Source of the DNA: Dallia pectoralis
Lineage: Eukaryota > Chordata > Actinopteri > Esociformes > Umbridae
Direction of reading: 5' to 3'
DNA: 64,000 nt
Assembly (NCBI GenBank): GCA_029465975.1
Contig: CM055745.1
Coordinates: 7,363,752 to 7,427,751, forward strand
Shown here: piece after piece, positions 24,298-36,905 of the stretch
Numbering within the stretch: position 1 is the first letter of the stretch
Layout of the letters: each line of letters begins with the position of its first letter
Position numbers and translations under genes: made by a program
Notes under the pieces: model-generated
Database searches by the model: none
Told to the model about the DNA's origin: nothing
Seen by the model: the letters and a program-made list of their open reading frames with translations, nothing else

Positions 24298-25142
24298 GTC
24301 ATTCAGTTAATGTGGGGCCCAGTGGTGCGTGGCCCCCTAACTGGGCCCCTGTATACCCACACTGTCATTCAGTTAATGTGGGGCCCAGTGGTGCGTGGCC
24401 CCCTAACTGGGCCCCTGTATACCCACACTATCATTCAGTTAATGTGGGGCCCAGTGGTGTGTGGCCCCCTAACCTGGCCCCTGTATACCCACACTATCAT
24501 TCAGTTAATGTGGGGCCCAGTGGTGCTTGGCCCCCTAACTGGGCCCCTGTATACCCACACTGTCATTCAGTTAACGTGGGGCCCAGTGGTGCGTGGCCCC
24601 CTAACTGGGCCCCTGTATACCCACACTGTCATTCAGTTAATGTGGGGCCCAGTGGTGCGTGGCCCCCTAACTTGGCCCCTGTATACCCACACTGTCATTC
24701 AGTTAATGTGGGGCCCAGTGGTGCGTGGCCCCCTAACTTGGCCCCTGTATACCCACACTGTCATTCAGTTAATGTGGGGCCCAGTGGTGCGTGGCCCCCT
24801 AACTGGGCCCCTGTATACCCACACTGTCATTCAGTTAATGTGGGGCCCAGTGGTGTGTGGCCCCCTAACTGGGCCCCTGTATACCCACACTGTCATTCAG
24901 TTAATGTGGGGCCCAGTGGTGCGTGGCCCCCTAACTGGGCCCCTGTATACCCACACTGTCATTCAGTTAATGTGGGGCCCAGTGGTGTGTGGCCCCCTAA
25001 CTGGGCCCCTGTATACCAACACTGTCATTCAGTTAATGTGGGGCCCAGTGGTGCGTGGCCCCCTAACTGGGCCCCTGTATACCCACACTGTCATTCAGTT
25101 AATGTGGGGCCCAGTGGTGTGTGGCCCCTGTATACCCACACT
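24298..25142. repeat. 66-bp minisatellite, about 13 copies
   Basis: The unit contains GTCATTCAGTTAATGTGGGG, CCCAGTGGTGCGTGGCCCCC and TAACTGGGCCCCTGTATACC. Copies differ by only a few substitutions and the last one is shortened. Because 66 is a multiple of three and two frames lack stops, apparent proteins of 443 and 302 residues with 22-residue periodicity appear. They lack any known domain and are treated as by-products. Confidence 0.96.
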
Positions 25143-25839
25143 GCCTTTCCCTTTAATTGCCAGAGCTTGGTTTTCCTCCGGTTTACATTTTTACGCAGAT
25201 TTTATTGTCTGGCTCTAAACCTCCTGCTGGCTCCCCTTTTCCTCCTGAACAGGGACCAGGAGTCCCAAATGGTTTTCTCCTCCCTAGATGGTACATTACT
25301 GTCCACAAGAGCCCTTCATGTTGTGGCCTACTTAGGATGTAGGGTTCATTTTGGCACACAGACCTGGCCGTCTCCACAGACAGACAGACCAGGAGAGGAC
25401 TGGCTGAGCAGCATATTATTTCAGAAGGGTAACGACCGGGTCAACATGTTAAAATGCACGTCTGTTTTTATGACTCCCTCACTGTTTAGTCCACTCAGCA
25501 CTAAGTAACATTGTTTACTCACAGTACACACACACACTGTGTTTACCAGCGTGCGTGTGTGCGTGTGCTGTGTCTGTTTCACTTGCCTCGCCTTACGTGA
25601 TACGTGATAAGTGATACGTCGTGTTTATGGAAATGAGTGAAACATGCATTTGGCATTAGCGTTCATGCAACACACGTTTTACACATCGGGACGCTGTCTC
25701 AGCCCGTAACTAGTTCGGGTACTTTCCGTAAACGTTCTCTCCCGCAGCGCTGCAACTCAGACGAGCGCTGGCCCCCAGATGAATTCATGTCATTGTTCAG
25801 AATGACGCTACGTTCTTATTATTTGACAAATAACTTTAA
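25143..25839. other. Unique sequence with a short CA/TG cluster
   Basis: An ACACACAC/GTGTGCGTG cluster lies at about 25522-25570. No exon is recognised. Confidence 0.4.
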
Positions 25840-25918
25840 TTTATTATTTTCCTCTGTAAAGCACATTGAATTGCTTCTATGTATGAATTGTGCTATATAA
25901 ATAAACTTGCTTGCTTGC
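25840..25918 (+). mobile_element. LINE-like 3' tail (L2/CR1-type), truncated
   Basis: CTGTAAAGCACATTGAATTG, GTGCTATATAAATAAA and terminal CTTGCTTGCTTG match the conserved 3' end that many fish LINEs and their dependent SINEs share. The terminal short tandem repeat is the usual mark of this type of retrotransposition. Only the tail is recognisable and the 5' limit is not clear. Confidence 0.6.
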
Positions 25919-26744
25919 GGGTGTTATCTAGTTTAGGAAGTATTGTATGATGTGTGCTACATAGTGCCGTACTGACCTTTACTTTGTTAAATTATTTCAC
26001 GGGTTTTCAGAAATCTGTTGAACAGTCGCCTGGGACAACGGTTCAGACCTGACATCTGGTCAGTCAGAGAGACAGATTGAAACCCACCCTCAGCTAGTAC
26101 CCAGATCTCTTTTACAACTGATAGTGCTTCTGGTTCGTTCCAGCTCATAACCGGCCATCTAGTCTTATTGCCTTTGTTGGTGTCGGTGTCTTTAGAAGAA
26201 AACCTCACACTTTACGAGAACGGTACGATTCCATTGTGTAGTGGGACTGCTTCTCGGAAAGACTTTGACCGTATCTCACCATTTGTACGGAGAGAACGTG
26301 GAATCGTTTTCGGGGGTTGTTACCATGGATCATTTAGCGGTGTCATTTTGACGGAGACTTTGGTCTTTTCTGAGACCTTCCCCCTCTGATGAGACGCTCC
26401 ATTCCACAGGCCTTATGCAATGTCCCTACAGCAAAACGCGCAGAGCTATTTATAACCCCGCACCAACGCACGTAGGGGGAAGACTGATTTTAGTGGCAGG
26501 GCTGATGGTGTGGGTTCCTCTGGACACTTGAATGCCTTTGGTGTTGTGTATCTGGAGTGCATGTTGTGGTCGTCTCGTGTGGTCGTCTCGTGTGGTCAGG
26601 CACAACTAAACGGTCTATTGTGTCTCCGGCTCGTTTGACTAACTTGACATGAGCTGCTTGTCAGGCCGGTTAAGAGTGATGAATGAAGTGCAGTGAATCT
26701 GCTCTCAGGGTTATCACTCTGTTATCTGGTGTCTGACCCACTCT
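25919..26744. other. Unique sequence, no feature seen
   Basis: Single-copy-looking sequence with a small duplication of GGTCGTCTCGTGT at about 26567-26597. Confidence 0.4.
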
Positions 26745-26853
26745 ATGTCTGTGTGTGTGTATGTGTGTGCGTGTGCGTCTGTGTGTCTGTGTGTGTGTGT
26801 GTGTCTGTGTGTCTGTGTGTCTGTGTTTTTCTGTGTGTGTGTCTGTGTGTGTC
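26745..26853. repeat. GT/GTCT-rich microsatellite
   Basis: TGTGTG with regular CTG interruptions. Confidence 0.9.
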
Positions 26854-27185
26854 TTGAGTATTCTCCCCACACTAGTGGGATCTTCTTAAGAGGTTTAGCT
26901 GTGCTAAACAGATAGGGTTTCGACTGGGTTGTAGCCAATTTCCAGTGGGCCCTTGTAATAAGTAGAGTGTTTTGTAGGGGGTAGTGTGCCATTTGTGCCG
27001 GACTGATGGTCCCTGTGTCCAGCCAGAAATCAGGTGGGTCCGGCTGGGCAAAGGTCAAGGTGATAAGAAGCTGATAAGGGCATTACTGTCCCTCTCTCTC
27101 TTCACAAGCCATCCATCACAAGTCTATGGGTTTAAGGAATAAGAGAAGAGATACCACAAACTGGCATGTGATGTCTTATAATAGG

Positions 27186-27300
27186 GGTATTCAAGGGTGG
27201 GTCCGGGGTCCCCTGGGGGTTCATGAAGCTCAAGCATGGAGTCCTTGGGAAGATCACCGAACGTTAATTTTTATTTATTATTATTAATATATTGATAACA
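27186..27300 (+). mobile_element. Possible end of a hAT-like element
   Basis: AGGGGTATTCAAGGGTGGGT followed by CCGGGGTCCCCTGGGGGTTC resembles the ends of hAT elements common in fish, but no matching inverted end or target duplication was found, so it may be a truncated copy. Confidence 0.3.
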
Positions 27301-27964
27301 TATTTAATTGTGTGTTATTTTGCTTGACTTTGAAAACAAACAAAAATCTTTTGCTGAAATTACTGATACTAAATGACTGCAAGTTAATATTTTTTATGAG
27401 TTTTTGAATAAAGCAATTATTTGTCTGGTTTGACAATAATAAGATTTAAAATATTATACATAGTTTAAATATTATTACTTTGATGACACGTCATTTGGTC
27501 AGAAGATAAAACTAGATTAAGTGACATTTAATTAGCAGAATCTGTTGGCATATGATATTTTTTCCACAGATATTCACTTATATATTTGCATTCATAATAC
27601 ATACGTCTGCCATCATTTCCATAAAGAAACTTTGTCTGTCAGTCAAGTCATGCGATAGATGGGGCTACTTGTCTTCACATAAAGGCAATGAGAAGATGAA
27701 CTCTGTGTTAAGTCACTTTTGGCCTGCGGTCATTTTTGGAGGCTTACATTGTGTGTCTGTGTATATTTATCGTCGAGCTAAGGACAGCACAGTTTTAAGA
27801 TGCCAGGTTGTCCCTCCCTCAGCTGGACCATTCCATCCTTTCTCACCACTCCCTCCCCTCCTCCATCCCTCTCCACTACCAGTCATCCAGCTCTGCCCAG
27901 GGCCTGCCAGCTGTCCTCACCCAGGAGTCAAGTAGTGAATTATCTCTTTCCTCCAGGGCACTCT
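27301..27964. other. AT-rich unique sequence, no feature seen
   Basis: No gene or element recognised between the possible hAT end and the CT-rich tract. Confidence 0.4.
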
Positions 27965-28125
27965 ACCTCCCAACCCATCTCTCTCCATCTCTATGTCTCT
28001 CTCTCCATCTCTCTGTCTCTGTCTCTCTCTATGTCTTTCTCTCCATCTCTCTCTCTCTCTCTCTCCATCTCCATCTCTCTCCATCTCTCTCCATATCTCT
28101 CTCTCTCTCCATCTTCCGTTCTCTC
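27965..28125. repeat. CT-rich tract (CTCTCTCCAT units)
   Basis: Pyrimidine-rich, imperfect 10-12-bp repeat of CCATCTCTCTCT. Confidence 0.85.
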
Positions 28126-28391
28126 TCACTGTCTAGGATATGGGGTGTGTGAGGTTGTAGAGAGAGTCCCCACATGACCTTCGCACGTGGTGTGTGTGTA
28201 GTCTTGACTGCTCTGTGACACATTAAGAGAGATGTGATGGAGTACAGTAGTTCACAAAGGTCACATAACACCAACCGTCAGCTCCATCCCAAAACATGCC
28301 CAACTGAACATTTCCCAAGAAGGTGTAAAGTGGAAGGATGTTACCTGCAATTTCAGGGCAAACACAAGATAGAGCTCCTGAGGAACTGCTC
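28126..28391. other. Unique spacer
   Basis: Nothing recognised. Confidence 0.35.
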
Positions 28392-30402
28392 TGGATATAG
28401 GTGAAGAACATAATATAGGGGATATAGGTGAAGAACATGATATAGGGGATATAGGTGAAGAACATAATATAGGGGATATAGGTGAAGAACATGATATAGG
28501 GGATATAGGTTAAGAACATGATATAGGGGATATAGGTGAAGAACATAATATAGGGGATATAGGTGAAGAACATAATATAGGGGATATAGGTGAAGAACAT
28601 AATATAGGGGATATAGGTGAAGAACATGATATAGGGGATGTAGGTGAAAAACATGATATAGGGGATATAGATGAAGAACATGATATAGGGGATATAGGTG
28701 AAGAACATGATATAGGGGATATTGGTGAAGAACATAATATAGGGGATATAGGTGAAGAACATGATATAGGGGATATAGGTGAAGAACATAATATAGGGGA
28801 TATAGGTGAAGAACATGATATAGGGGATATAGGTGAAGAACATGATATAGGGGATGTAGGTGAAGAACATAATATAGGGGATATAGGTGAAGAACATGAT
28901 ATAGGGGATATAGGTGAAGAACATAATATAGGGGATATGGGTGAAGAACATAATATAGGGGATATGGGTGAAGAACATGATATAGGGGATATGGGTGAAG
29001 AACATGATATAGGGGATATGAGTGAAGAACATGATATAGGGGATATCGGTGAAGAACATGATATAGGGGATATAGGTGAAGAACATGATATAGGGGATGT
29101 AGGTGAAGAACATAATATAGGGGATATAGGTAAAGAACATAATATAGGGGATATAGGTGAAGAACATAATATAGGGGATATAGGTGAAGAACATAATATA
29201 GGGGATATAGGTGAAGAACATAATATAGGGGATATTGGTGAAGAACATAATATAGGGGATATAGGTGAAGAACATGATATAGGGGATATAGGTTAAGAAC
29301 ATGATATAGGGGATATAGGTGAAGAACATGATATAGGGGATATAGGTGAAGAACATGATATAGGGGATATGGGTGAAGAACATGATATAGGGGATATAGG
29401 TGAAGAACATGATATAGGGGATATAGGTTAAGAACATAATATAGGGGATATAGGTGAAGAACATAATATAGGGGATATAGGTGAAGAACATAATATAGGG
29501 GATATTGGTGAAGAACATAATATAGGGGATATAGGTGAAGAACATGATATAGGGGATATAGGTTAAGAACATAATATAGGGGATATAGGTGAAGAACATA
29601 ATATAGGGGATATAGGTGAAGAACATGATATAGGGGATATAGGTGAAGAACATAATATAGGGGATATGGGTGAAGAACATGATATAGGGGATATAGGTGA
29701 AGAACATGATATAGGGGATGTAGGTGAAAAACATGATATAGGGGATGTAGGTGAAAAACATGATATAGGGGATATATGTGAAGAACATGATATAGGGGAT
29801 GTAGGTGAAGAACATAATATAGGGGATATAGGTGAAGAACATGATATAGGGGATATAGGTGAAGAACATGATATAGGGGATGTAGGTGAAAAACATGATA
29901 TAGGGGATATAGGTGAAGAACATGATATAGGGGATGTAGGTGAAGAACATAATATAGGGGATATTGGTGAAGAACATGATATAGGGGATATAGGTGAAGA
30001 ACATGATATAGGGGATATAGGTGAAGAACATGATATAGGGGATGTAGGTGAAGAACATGTTAAGGGGCATATAGGTGAAGAACATATTATGGGGGATGTA
30101 GATGAAGAACATGTTAAGGGGATGTAGGTGAAGAACATGTTATGGGGGATGTAGATGAAGAACATGTTAAGGGGGATGTAGGTGAAGAACATGTTAAGGC
30201 GGATGTAGGTGAAGAACATGTTAAGGGGCACATAGATGAAGAACATGTTATGGGGATATAGGTGAAGAACATGTTATGGGGATACAGGTGAAGAACATGT
30301 TATCTGGGATATAGGTGAAGAACATGTTATGGGGATACGGGTGAAGAACATGTTATCTGGGATGTAGGTGAAGAACATGTTATGGGGTTGTAGGTTAAGA
30401 AC
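28392..30402. repeat. 27-bp minisatellite, about 74 copies
   Basis: Units read GATATAGGTGAAGAACAT followed by GATATAGGG or AATATAGGG. Block patterns (for example the TAAGAAC and ATTGGTG variants) repeat at several hundred bp. The right edge (after 30050) is diverged, with GTTAAGGGG and GTTATGGGG units. A minus-strand frame of 629 codons with a 9-residue period (FFTYIPYIM) runs through it. The period equals the DNA unit divided by three, so I regard it as an artefact. Confidence 0.97.
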
Positions 30403-30868
30403 AGAAGAACCAATATATATTTTTTCTGTCACACGTGCCACAGTAGACCCAAAGTCGGTTCAGACCAGACCGGATAGCCTTTGTTGCTCACGTGCATTGA
30501 TGAGCAAACCCTGTCTCCGGATTGTGGTTTGTAATGATGTTTTGACTCATAGATTTATACTAATCACAGTGCGCTTTCAACGCTATCTGCAAACTAAGAC
30601 ATGGCCTCTGTCCTCTCCTCTCATGTTTTCCAATCACATTTATCATTTAATGCGCATTAAGATATATTTATGACCTTCTAGGCTGACCACAGGTCGCATC
30701 GACAATGTTTTGGTCCGAAAGAAAAACAGACCAGCTTTTACGTCTTCTCCTTTTTAGCAGGACAACCAAAAAAAAACATAGCCTGGAAACCCAATATGGT
30801 CTCCACCCTGGAGATTACATGCTCCATGTATCAGACTTCACTGGAATAACAGCCTAAGCTTTTTAGAC
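30403..30868. other. Unique sequence, no feature seen
   Basis: Single-copy-looking sequence. Confidence 0.4.
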
Positions 30869-30875
30869 TGTGTGT

Positions 30876-30936
<61 letters not shown>

Positions 30937-31098
30937 TGTGTGTGTGTGTGTGTGTGTGTGTCTGTTTGTGCGTGTGTGTGGGTTTGTGCGTGTGTGGGTG
31001 TTTATGTGTCTGTTCATTTGTGTGAGAGTCTGTGTGTGTGTGGGGGTCTGTTTGTGTGTGTGTGAGGGTTCGTGTGTGTGGGTGTTTATGTGTCTGTT

Positions 31099-31137
<39 letters not shown>

Positions 31138-31322
31138 CTGTGTGTGTATGTGTGTGGGTTTGTGTGTGTTTGTCTGTGTGTGTCTGTTCATGTGTGTGTG
31201 TGTTTGTGGGTCTGTGTGTGTATGTGTGTGGGTTTGAGTGTGTGTGTTTGTCTGTGTGTGTCTGTTCATGTGTGTGTGTGTTTGTGGGTCTGTGTGTGTA
31301 TGTGTGTGGGTTTGAGTGTGTG

Positions 31323-31359
<37 letters not shown>

Positions 31360-31363
31360 CTGT
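30869..31363. repeat. GT-rich compound microsatellite/minisatellite
   Basis: A pure (TG)n stretch at about 30870-30960 passes into GTGTGGGTTTGTGTG, TGTTCATGTGTGTG and GGGTCTGTGTG phrases with an imperfect period of 60-80 bp. Confidence 0.93.
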
Positions 31364-32705
31364 GTACGGACAGAACGCCAACCTTTCCCACCCAGATCTA
31401 GCATAGCGTTTTTTCCAATGCCTGTCAAAAATCCAAAGATTGGCCAAACAGGCCACCAGACAGGCGACAACAAAGCAAGCCACAGATCAGGTTATCTCCT
31501 CACCTACAGTAAGTGCCCAGCCACCATACAGGACTCAACCACACTCAGCCAGGTTACACATTGACCATCCACGCGTACAGCAGGTCCCTTGTTATGGTGC
31601 CGTTTAGCCGCGGGCCGGCTTGTTACGAGCCTCACTGTCGGCGTGCCAGAATGAAAAAAGCTGCAGTGAATTAAGGGATTTCGAAAACTCCTGCACTCAA
31701 TACCTATTGTTTACACAGACAATACAGGCCCGGGATGGAGAAGGGCCCCGTAATCTGTGGGCTTTATCCATTGCCCTCGCTCCATACCTGTACCACTCAA
31801 ACCTTATCAGACGTGGAGACGGGGGGGGGGGGGTTATTTGGCTGGGGGTTATACTGTATGTCAGTGTTATTCATTCACCACAGTGGACATTCAGTAGCAG
31901 GGCCCTTTCAGTCGCTGATGTATGGAGGTGTATGTCGGGGAGTGGTCCTGTGGGCATTGTGAGAGAAACTGCAGCGTGAGGTCATTTACTGAAAAGACGG
32001 GGACATTGCCTTGCTCGTATTTTTTCCTTTTGCATTGGAGCGGAGGCCTTGTGTCCTACATCAGCTCCAGTGTGCTCCGTCACAATATGGCGTGGGGCCA
32101 TTTGTCAAGGTGTTAATCAAACTGGCGAGCTAAATGTACGTAACGAAACACCGGACAGGACGACAGAGTAGAAACGCAAGAGTTTTGTCGGACAAGTACC
32201 CGCGAAATTAGCCAACTCTCAAATCTTTCAGCGCACGTTATTAAGTGTGTCACGTCTCTCCCTAGCACTCCGTAGCAGTCGGCCCTTTTCACAGGCCGGG
32301 AAGCTCGTTTGGGCAAAGTGGGAATGATGGAAATTCCTCCTGTCATCCGTAGCTTTGAGCATTGATGCGAGCGACACATTGGGCTGAGAACCATCCAATG
32401 CTTTTCCCTGATCCAGTCATTTTGGTTCCGGATAGACCGGGAGATCAGGAGCTCGACGAAAGAATGATGGAAGAATGATGAGTGGTGGGATTTTAGTGTC
32501 CGCGGGGTATAAATTGTATGTTTATGAATTGCCCCTCTGAGCGCTTATTGAAACGTATCATTGAATGTGTTCCGTGGGAAAAACAAAGGATATTTTGGGG
32601 TTTATATGTCAGTTTTTGCTATTCGAGATATTGATTACAATTTGAAAAGCTATTTTGTCACAGAGGAGAAAAAAGAAAGAAAGGTGAGCTATCGTATCTG
32701 CAGCA
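31364..32705. other. Unique sequence, no gene recognised
   Basis: About 1.3 kb without arrays. It holds a G13 run at 31821-31833. The part at about 32230-32690 is single-copy-looking with balanced composition, but I have no evidence of conservation or coding. Confidence 0.4.
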
Positions 32706-32746
32706 GTGTGTGTGTGTGTGTGTGTGAGTGAGTATGTGTGTGTGGC
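32706..32746. repeat. Short (TG)n tract
   Basis: TG repeats of about 40 bp. Confidence 0.85.
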
Positions 32747-33233
32747 TTACCTCCGTTCGCTCCAGGTGAATATGTTTGCATATCAAGTCTTGTTTTGCAT
32801 TTCAATAGGTAGTCGATGATTCGTCGGCCTTCCCACAAACTAACGATCCCTTTTCCATTCACTGGAGTTGGTGGAAGAGAGACACTGTTGTTTATTCAAC
32901 TGGTACAATTTCTGTGGAAGTTTCCAAGAGACACAGCCAGGAAAGCCGTCAAGGTCGCTCAGGGCGGCGATAAGGTTACGCCCGTCGTATTTCTGGGTCC
33001 AGAATGTCCCTCGCCAACATCGCTCCTCCGAGACGTACCGCTCCCACTCCGCCAGATGTTAATGCCCCCCTCAGTATCGCGTGTGGGATCCACGATGTCT
33101 TTAACAGTGTATGCCAGGGGGGGTGGGCGGGGGCATTAGTTGCGAGGGGCCTCCAGCACCCTAGATAGCTGGAGGGGATCAGCCACCGCCGGCCTGAGGA
33201 GAGAAACATGAAATGAGTGATTCATGGTCCAAA
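32747..33233. other. Unique sequence
   Basis: No supported feature. Confidence 0.4.
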
Positions 33234-34157
33234 GCACGTCTCATAACACTACCTCTACCAAGCTTCACAGATGAGGAGGTGCCATGCACATCTCATTACA
33301 CTACATCTACCAAGCTTCACAAATGAGGAGGTGCCATGCACATCTCATTGCACTACATCTACCAAGCTTCACAGATGAGGAGGTGCCATGCACATCTCAT
33401 TACACTGTATCTACCAAGCTTCACAGATGAGGAGGTGCCATGCACATCTCATTGCACTACATCTACCAAGCTTCACAGATGAGGAGGTGCCATGCACATC
33501 TCATTACACTACATCTACCAAGCTTCACAGATGAGGAGGTGCCATGCACATCTCATTACACTACATCTACCAAGCTTCACAGATGAGGAGGTGCCATGCA
33601 CATCTCATTGCACTACATCTACCAAGCTTCACAGATGAGGAGGTGCCATGCACATCTCATTGCACTACATCTACCAAGCTTCACAGATGAGGAGGTGCCA
33701 TGCACATCTCATTGCACTACATCTACCAAGCTTCACAGATGAGGAGGTGCCATGCACATCTCATTGCACTACATCTACCAAGCTTCACAGATGAGGAGGT
33801 GCCATGCACATCTCATTGCACTACATCTACCAAGCTTCACAGATGAGGAGGTGCCATGCACATCTCATTACACTACATCTACCAAGCTTCACAGATGAGG
33901 AGGTGCCATGCACATCTCATTGCACTACATCTACCAAGCTTCACAGATGAGGAGGTGCCATGCACATCTCATTACACTGCATCTACCAAGCTTCACAGAT
34001 GAGGAGGTCCCATGCACATCTCATTGCACTACATCTACCAAGCTTCACAGATGAGGAGGTGCCATGCACATCTCATTGCACTACATCTACCAAGCTTCAC
34101 AGATGAGGAGGTGCCATGCACATCTCATTACACTACATCTACCAAGCTTCACAGATT
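33234..34157. repeat. 52-bp minisatellite, about 18 copies
   Basis: Units contain CTACATCTACCAAGCTTCAC, AGATGAGGAGGTGCCATGC and ACATCTCATTGCA, so each has a HindIII site (AAGCTT). Copies are almost identical, differing chiefly at TTGCA/TTACA. Confidence 0.97.
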
Positions 34158-34889
34158 AGGTGGTCCCGTTCACACAAATGAGCAGATATGCTTTGGATCA
34201 CCTGCTGTTCTTTTTTTGTTCACCTCACATTTGCCATCCCATTACAAAGGATCTAATATGTACCAATCTGGCGGATCTCTGTAGAATTCAGCTGAGCCGG
34301 TTTTTAGAGCTGATCAAGGGGTTGCATCTTATTGCCTCGCCAACATTAACATTCTGCTGCAAACGTCTTCTGCAACCAGTAGATTGGGACACTTTCACCT
34401 CGGCATTCTGGAGGTTGTTGGTGATTTCACAGAAAACTTCATCTGTTTTACACAGCTCTGTCGTTTTTTTGTCATTAAATGCTGTTGTTTTCACCTAATG
34501 TGTTTACATAGCCCCTTCAGGACTTCACAAGGCAACAATGTGACACACAGCCTCTGGTTTCCCGGACTACTTATGTCATTGTGTAAGTAAAGGCAGTGGT
34601 GACGTCTCTGGACAAATGGAGGATTACGTGACATGTCATGTTACTATTAGGGGATTTGGTTTTGATTCTAGTGTCTTTATGCCTGTTGGTCTGGGATTTG
34701 GTGTGGCGTGTGAGCAGAATGTGCTGGTATGTAGTTATTCTGGAGATACTGATGTGTATATTGTCTGGTTACATCCATCGCTGGCTCGCTCTCTCACTCG
34801 CAAACACTTTTCCTCACACAGTCTCTTTGTGTTTCTCAACGTTTTCCACAAACGCTCTCTCACTCTCTCTCACCCAACACAGTCTGGCA
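34158..34889. other. Unique sequence
   Basis: No exon or element recognised. Confidence 0.4.
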
Positions 34890-35142
34890 CACACACACGC
34901 GCGCGCGTCTTTATTTCTCTCTCACACGCTTTTTCTCTCTCACTTACACTTACACACACACACACACACACGCGTCTATATCTCTCTCACACGGTCTTTT
35001 TCTCTCACTCACCCACACACACACACACACACGTCTTTATATCTCTCTCACACACTCTTTCTCTCTCACTAACACACACACACACACACACTCTTTCTCT
35101 TTCACTATCACACACGCACACACACACACGCACACACGCACG

Positions 35143-35216
<74 letters not shown>

Positions 35217-35364
35217 TCTATATCTCTCTCACACACTCTTTCTCTTTCACTATCACGCACGCACGCACACACACACACACGCACGCACACACGCACACAC
35301 ACACACGTCTCTATATCTCTCTCACACACTCTTTCACTATCACGCACCCACACACACACGCACG

Positions 35365-35406
<42 letters not shown>

Positions 35407-35447
35407 TCTATATCTCTCTCACACACTCTTTCTCTTTCACTATCACG

Positions 35448-35482
<35 letters not shown>
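34890..35482. repeat. CA-rich compound array with CTCTCACACACTCTTTC units
   Basis: Alternating (CA)n/GCACGCA tracts and a conserved phrase of GTCTCTATATCTCTCTCACA and CTCTTTCTCTTTCACTATCA recur at about 34970, 35030, 35215, 35308 and 35403. Confidence 0.93.
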
Positions 35483-36143
35483 ATAGTTCCCATGGTTTCA
35501 CATTCTGCTGAGTCTTCTCCTTCCTCCCTTTCCCGCCATCATCGACCGTTTTCTCCTTCTTTTGTTTTTGTTGATGCTCACATAATTCCAGCCCTGCTTC
35601 TCATCTTCCTCTCTCATTAATTATCTTCGCGCATCCCATTCCGGCAAGCTTTGTCGGGTCACCCTTTCTTCCTCTCTGTTGTGGTGCCTGTTGTTTTTAA
35701 TTGGTTTCTGATGTGGTCATCCTCAAGTAATTTGTGAGAGAGAACAAAGAGAAGCTTTTTGGGCAACTCTCCATCTGTAGGCTTTGATGCTGAGTCGGTG
35801 TGTGAGAGAGTGCATGTACACAGATATATCTGAGAATGTGTGTGTGTGTGTGTGTGTGTGTGTATCGCTGTGTGTGTGTATCGCTGTGTGTGTGTTTGTG
35901 TACCTTTCTGTTTGTATCTAACTTAACCATATAGCAGAGACGAAAATGTCCCAAAACTGTGGTAAATAAAAAAAAGTTTTGAAGTAGTTTCCTAAGGTTG
36001 TGCATGGTCAGTTAGATGTTGGGTAAGGCATTAGGGCTGGGTTAAGTTTGGTCTGTTGGGTTATTTAGAGTTAGGTTAGGGTTTGGGTTAGGTTTAGTAG
36101 AGCTAGGATTGTTTAAGTTCAATAAACTTTGGTGTCTTCATTA
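35483..36143. other. Unique sequence with a GT tract and degenerate GGGTTAG motifs
   Basis: (TG)n with TATCGC interruptions lies at 35838-35899. GTTAGGGTTTGGGTTAGG-like sequence at about 36015-36105 loosely resembles telomeric repeat but is too irregular to call. Confidence 0.5.
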
Positions 36144-36905
36144 CAGTTTTTGCCTTATTGCTTAAGCCTCAATACCTAAAGTTCTAGTGGTATACCTTTA
36201 AACACAGTGTAGCCATAGCTTAAACACATTCTCAACTTTGCACTTTGTTTGCAATTCTGTAACACACTTATTGCAAAACACTAAACACGTTTTCTTACAT
36301 TAGACACTTTTGGTCAAAAAAGAAATCTCCTGTTGTCACTATGTTCAAAATGCAAAGCTCATCTGGCAATTCTAGGCACTTAATGTAAATACACACCTGA
36401 AAACACAGGCATAGAAAACAGAACACCAATCGGTCTGAGCCTTAGCACTACAAATAGGCCACAGGTAAGCCAAACAGGTTAGCCAAACATGGAGGCAATG
36501 AGATTCGGAGTAAGAGGACAAAGAAAGAGAGGAGTCGGATGTGGAAGATAAGGAAAACGAGGACCAGTGGAGAGACGTGTATCTGCTGACATCAGGGCTA
36601 CTCTGGTGGACTTCTGCATCACCATGCCACTACAGATCCCTACAATACAGGACAAGTCATTAGATTTCTAGATGCACTACATGCAGTTGTGCAGGAAAGA
36701 CCAGAGCAGCCCAGGTTTGTTGTCATCACGGATATTGTTAGTTTACACCGGGCTGTTCTGGTCCGTGGTTCAACAACCGTGTTTCATTTTACCAAAGTTG
36801 TGAGTTGTTAATCTCCAAGTGTTAATGTCCGATTGGCTTGTGTGTAGAGTTTTGCAATAATGAGCCAAATTCTGCAAAAGGTGTGTGAACAATAGGCAAA
36901 AACTG
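36144..36905 (+). mobile_element. Internally deleted IS630/Tc1-mariner-like transposon
   Basis: The ends CAGTTTTTGCCTTATTG and the reverse complement of CAATAGGCAAAAACTG form a terminal inverted repeat. A TA flanks the left end, and the right flank is CA, probably a mutated TA. The interior encodes two pieces of a transposase family common in fish: an Arg/Gly-rich N-terminus followed by a SADIRATLVDF-like region, then directly the C-terminal catalytic part with PYNTGQVIRFLDALH and SLHRAVLVRG. The middle, including the first catalytic acidic region, is missing and stop codons are present. The element is therefore inactive. Confidence 0.78.
36489..36800 (+). pseudogene. Remnant of IS630-like transposase
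   Basis: The N-terminal piece begins ATGGAGGCAATGAG and is broken by an in-frame TAA after about 20 codons. The C-terminal piece (about 36615-36790) lies in another frame and matches the region before and at the second catalytic Asp motif (usually WDNVSFHR, here TDIVSLHR). About two thirds of the expected length of roughly 340 residues is deleted. Confidence 0.7.

Noticed and set aside
24177..25508. 443-codon frame with 13 copies of a 22-residue repeat
   Set aside because: The repeat period equals the 66-bp DNA unit, and two frames are open at once over the same DNA. No signal peptide, domain or splice context supports a protein.
28223..30112. 629-codon minus-strand frame with a 9-residue period
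   Set aside because: It exactly follows a 27-bp tandem DNA unit with no stop in this frame. It has no domain, and other frames and the other strand are also open in long stretches.
31821..31833. G13 homopolymer as a functional site
   Set aside because: Homopolymers of this size are common and error-prone. No surrounding signal supports a role.
32230..32690. Possible conserved non-coding element
   Set aside because: It looks single-copy and unlike its neighbours, but conservation cannot be judged from one sequence.
36015..36105. Interstitial telomeric repeat
   Set aside because: GGGTTAG-like motifs are irregular and interrupted. There is no run of perfect TTAGGG units.
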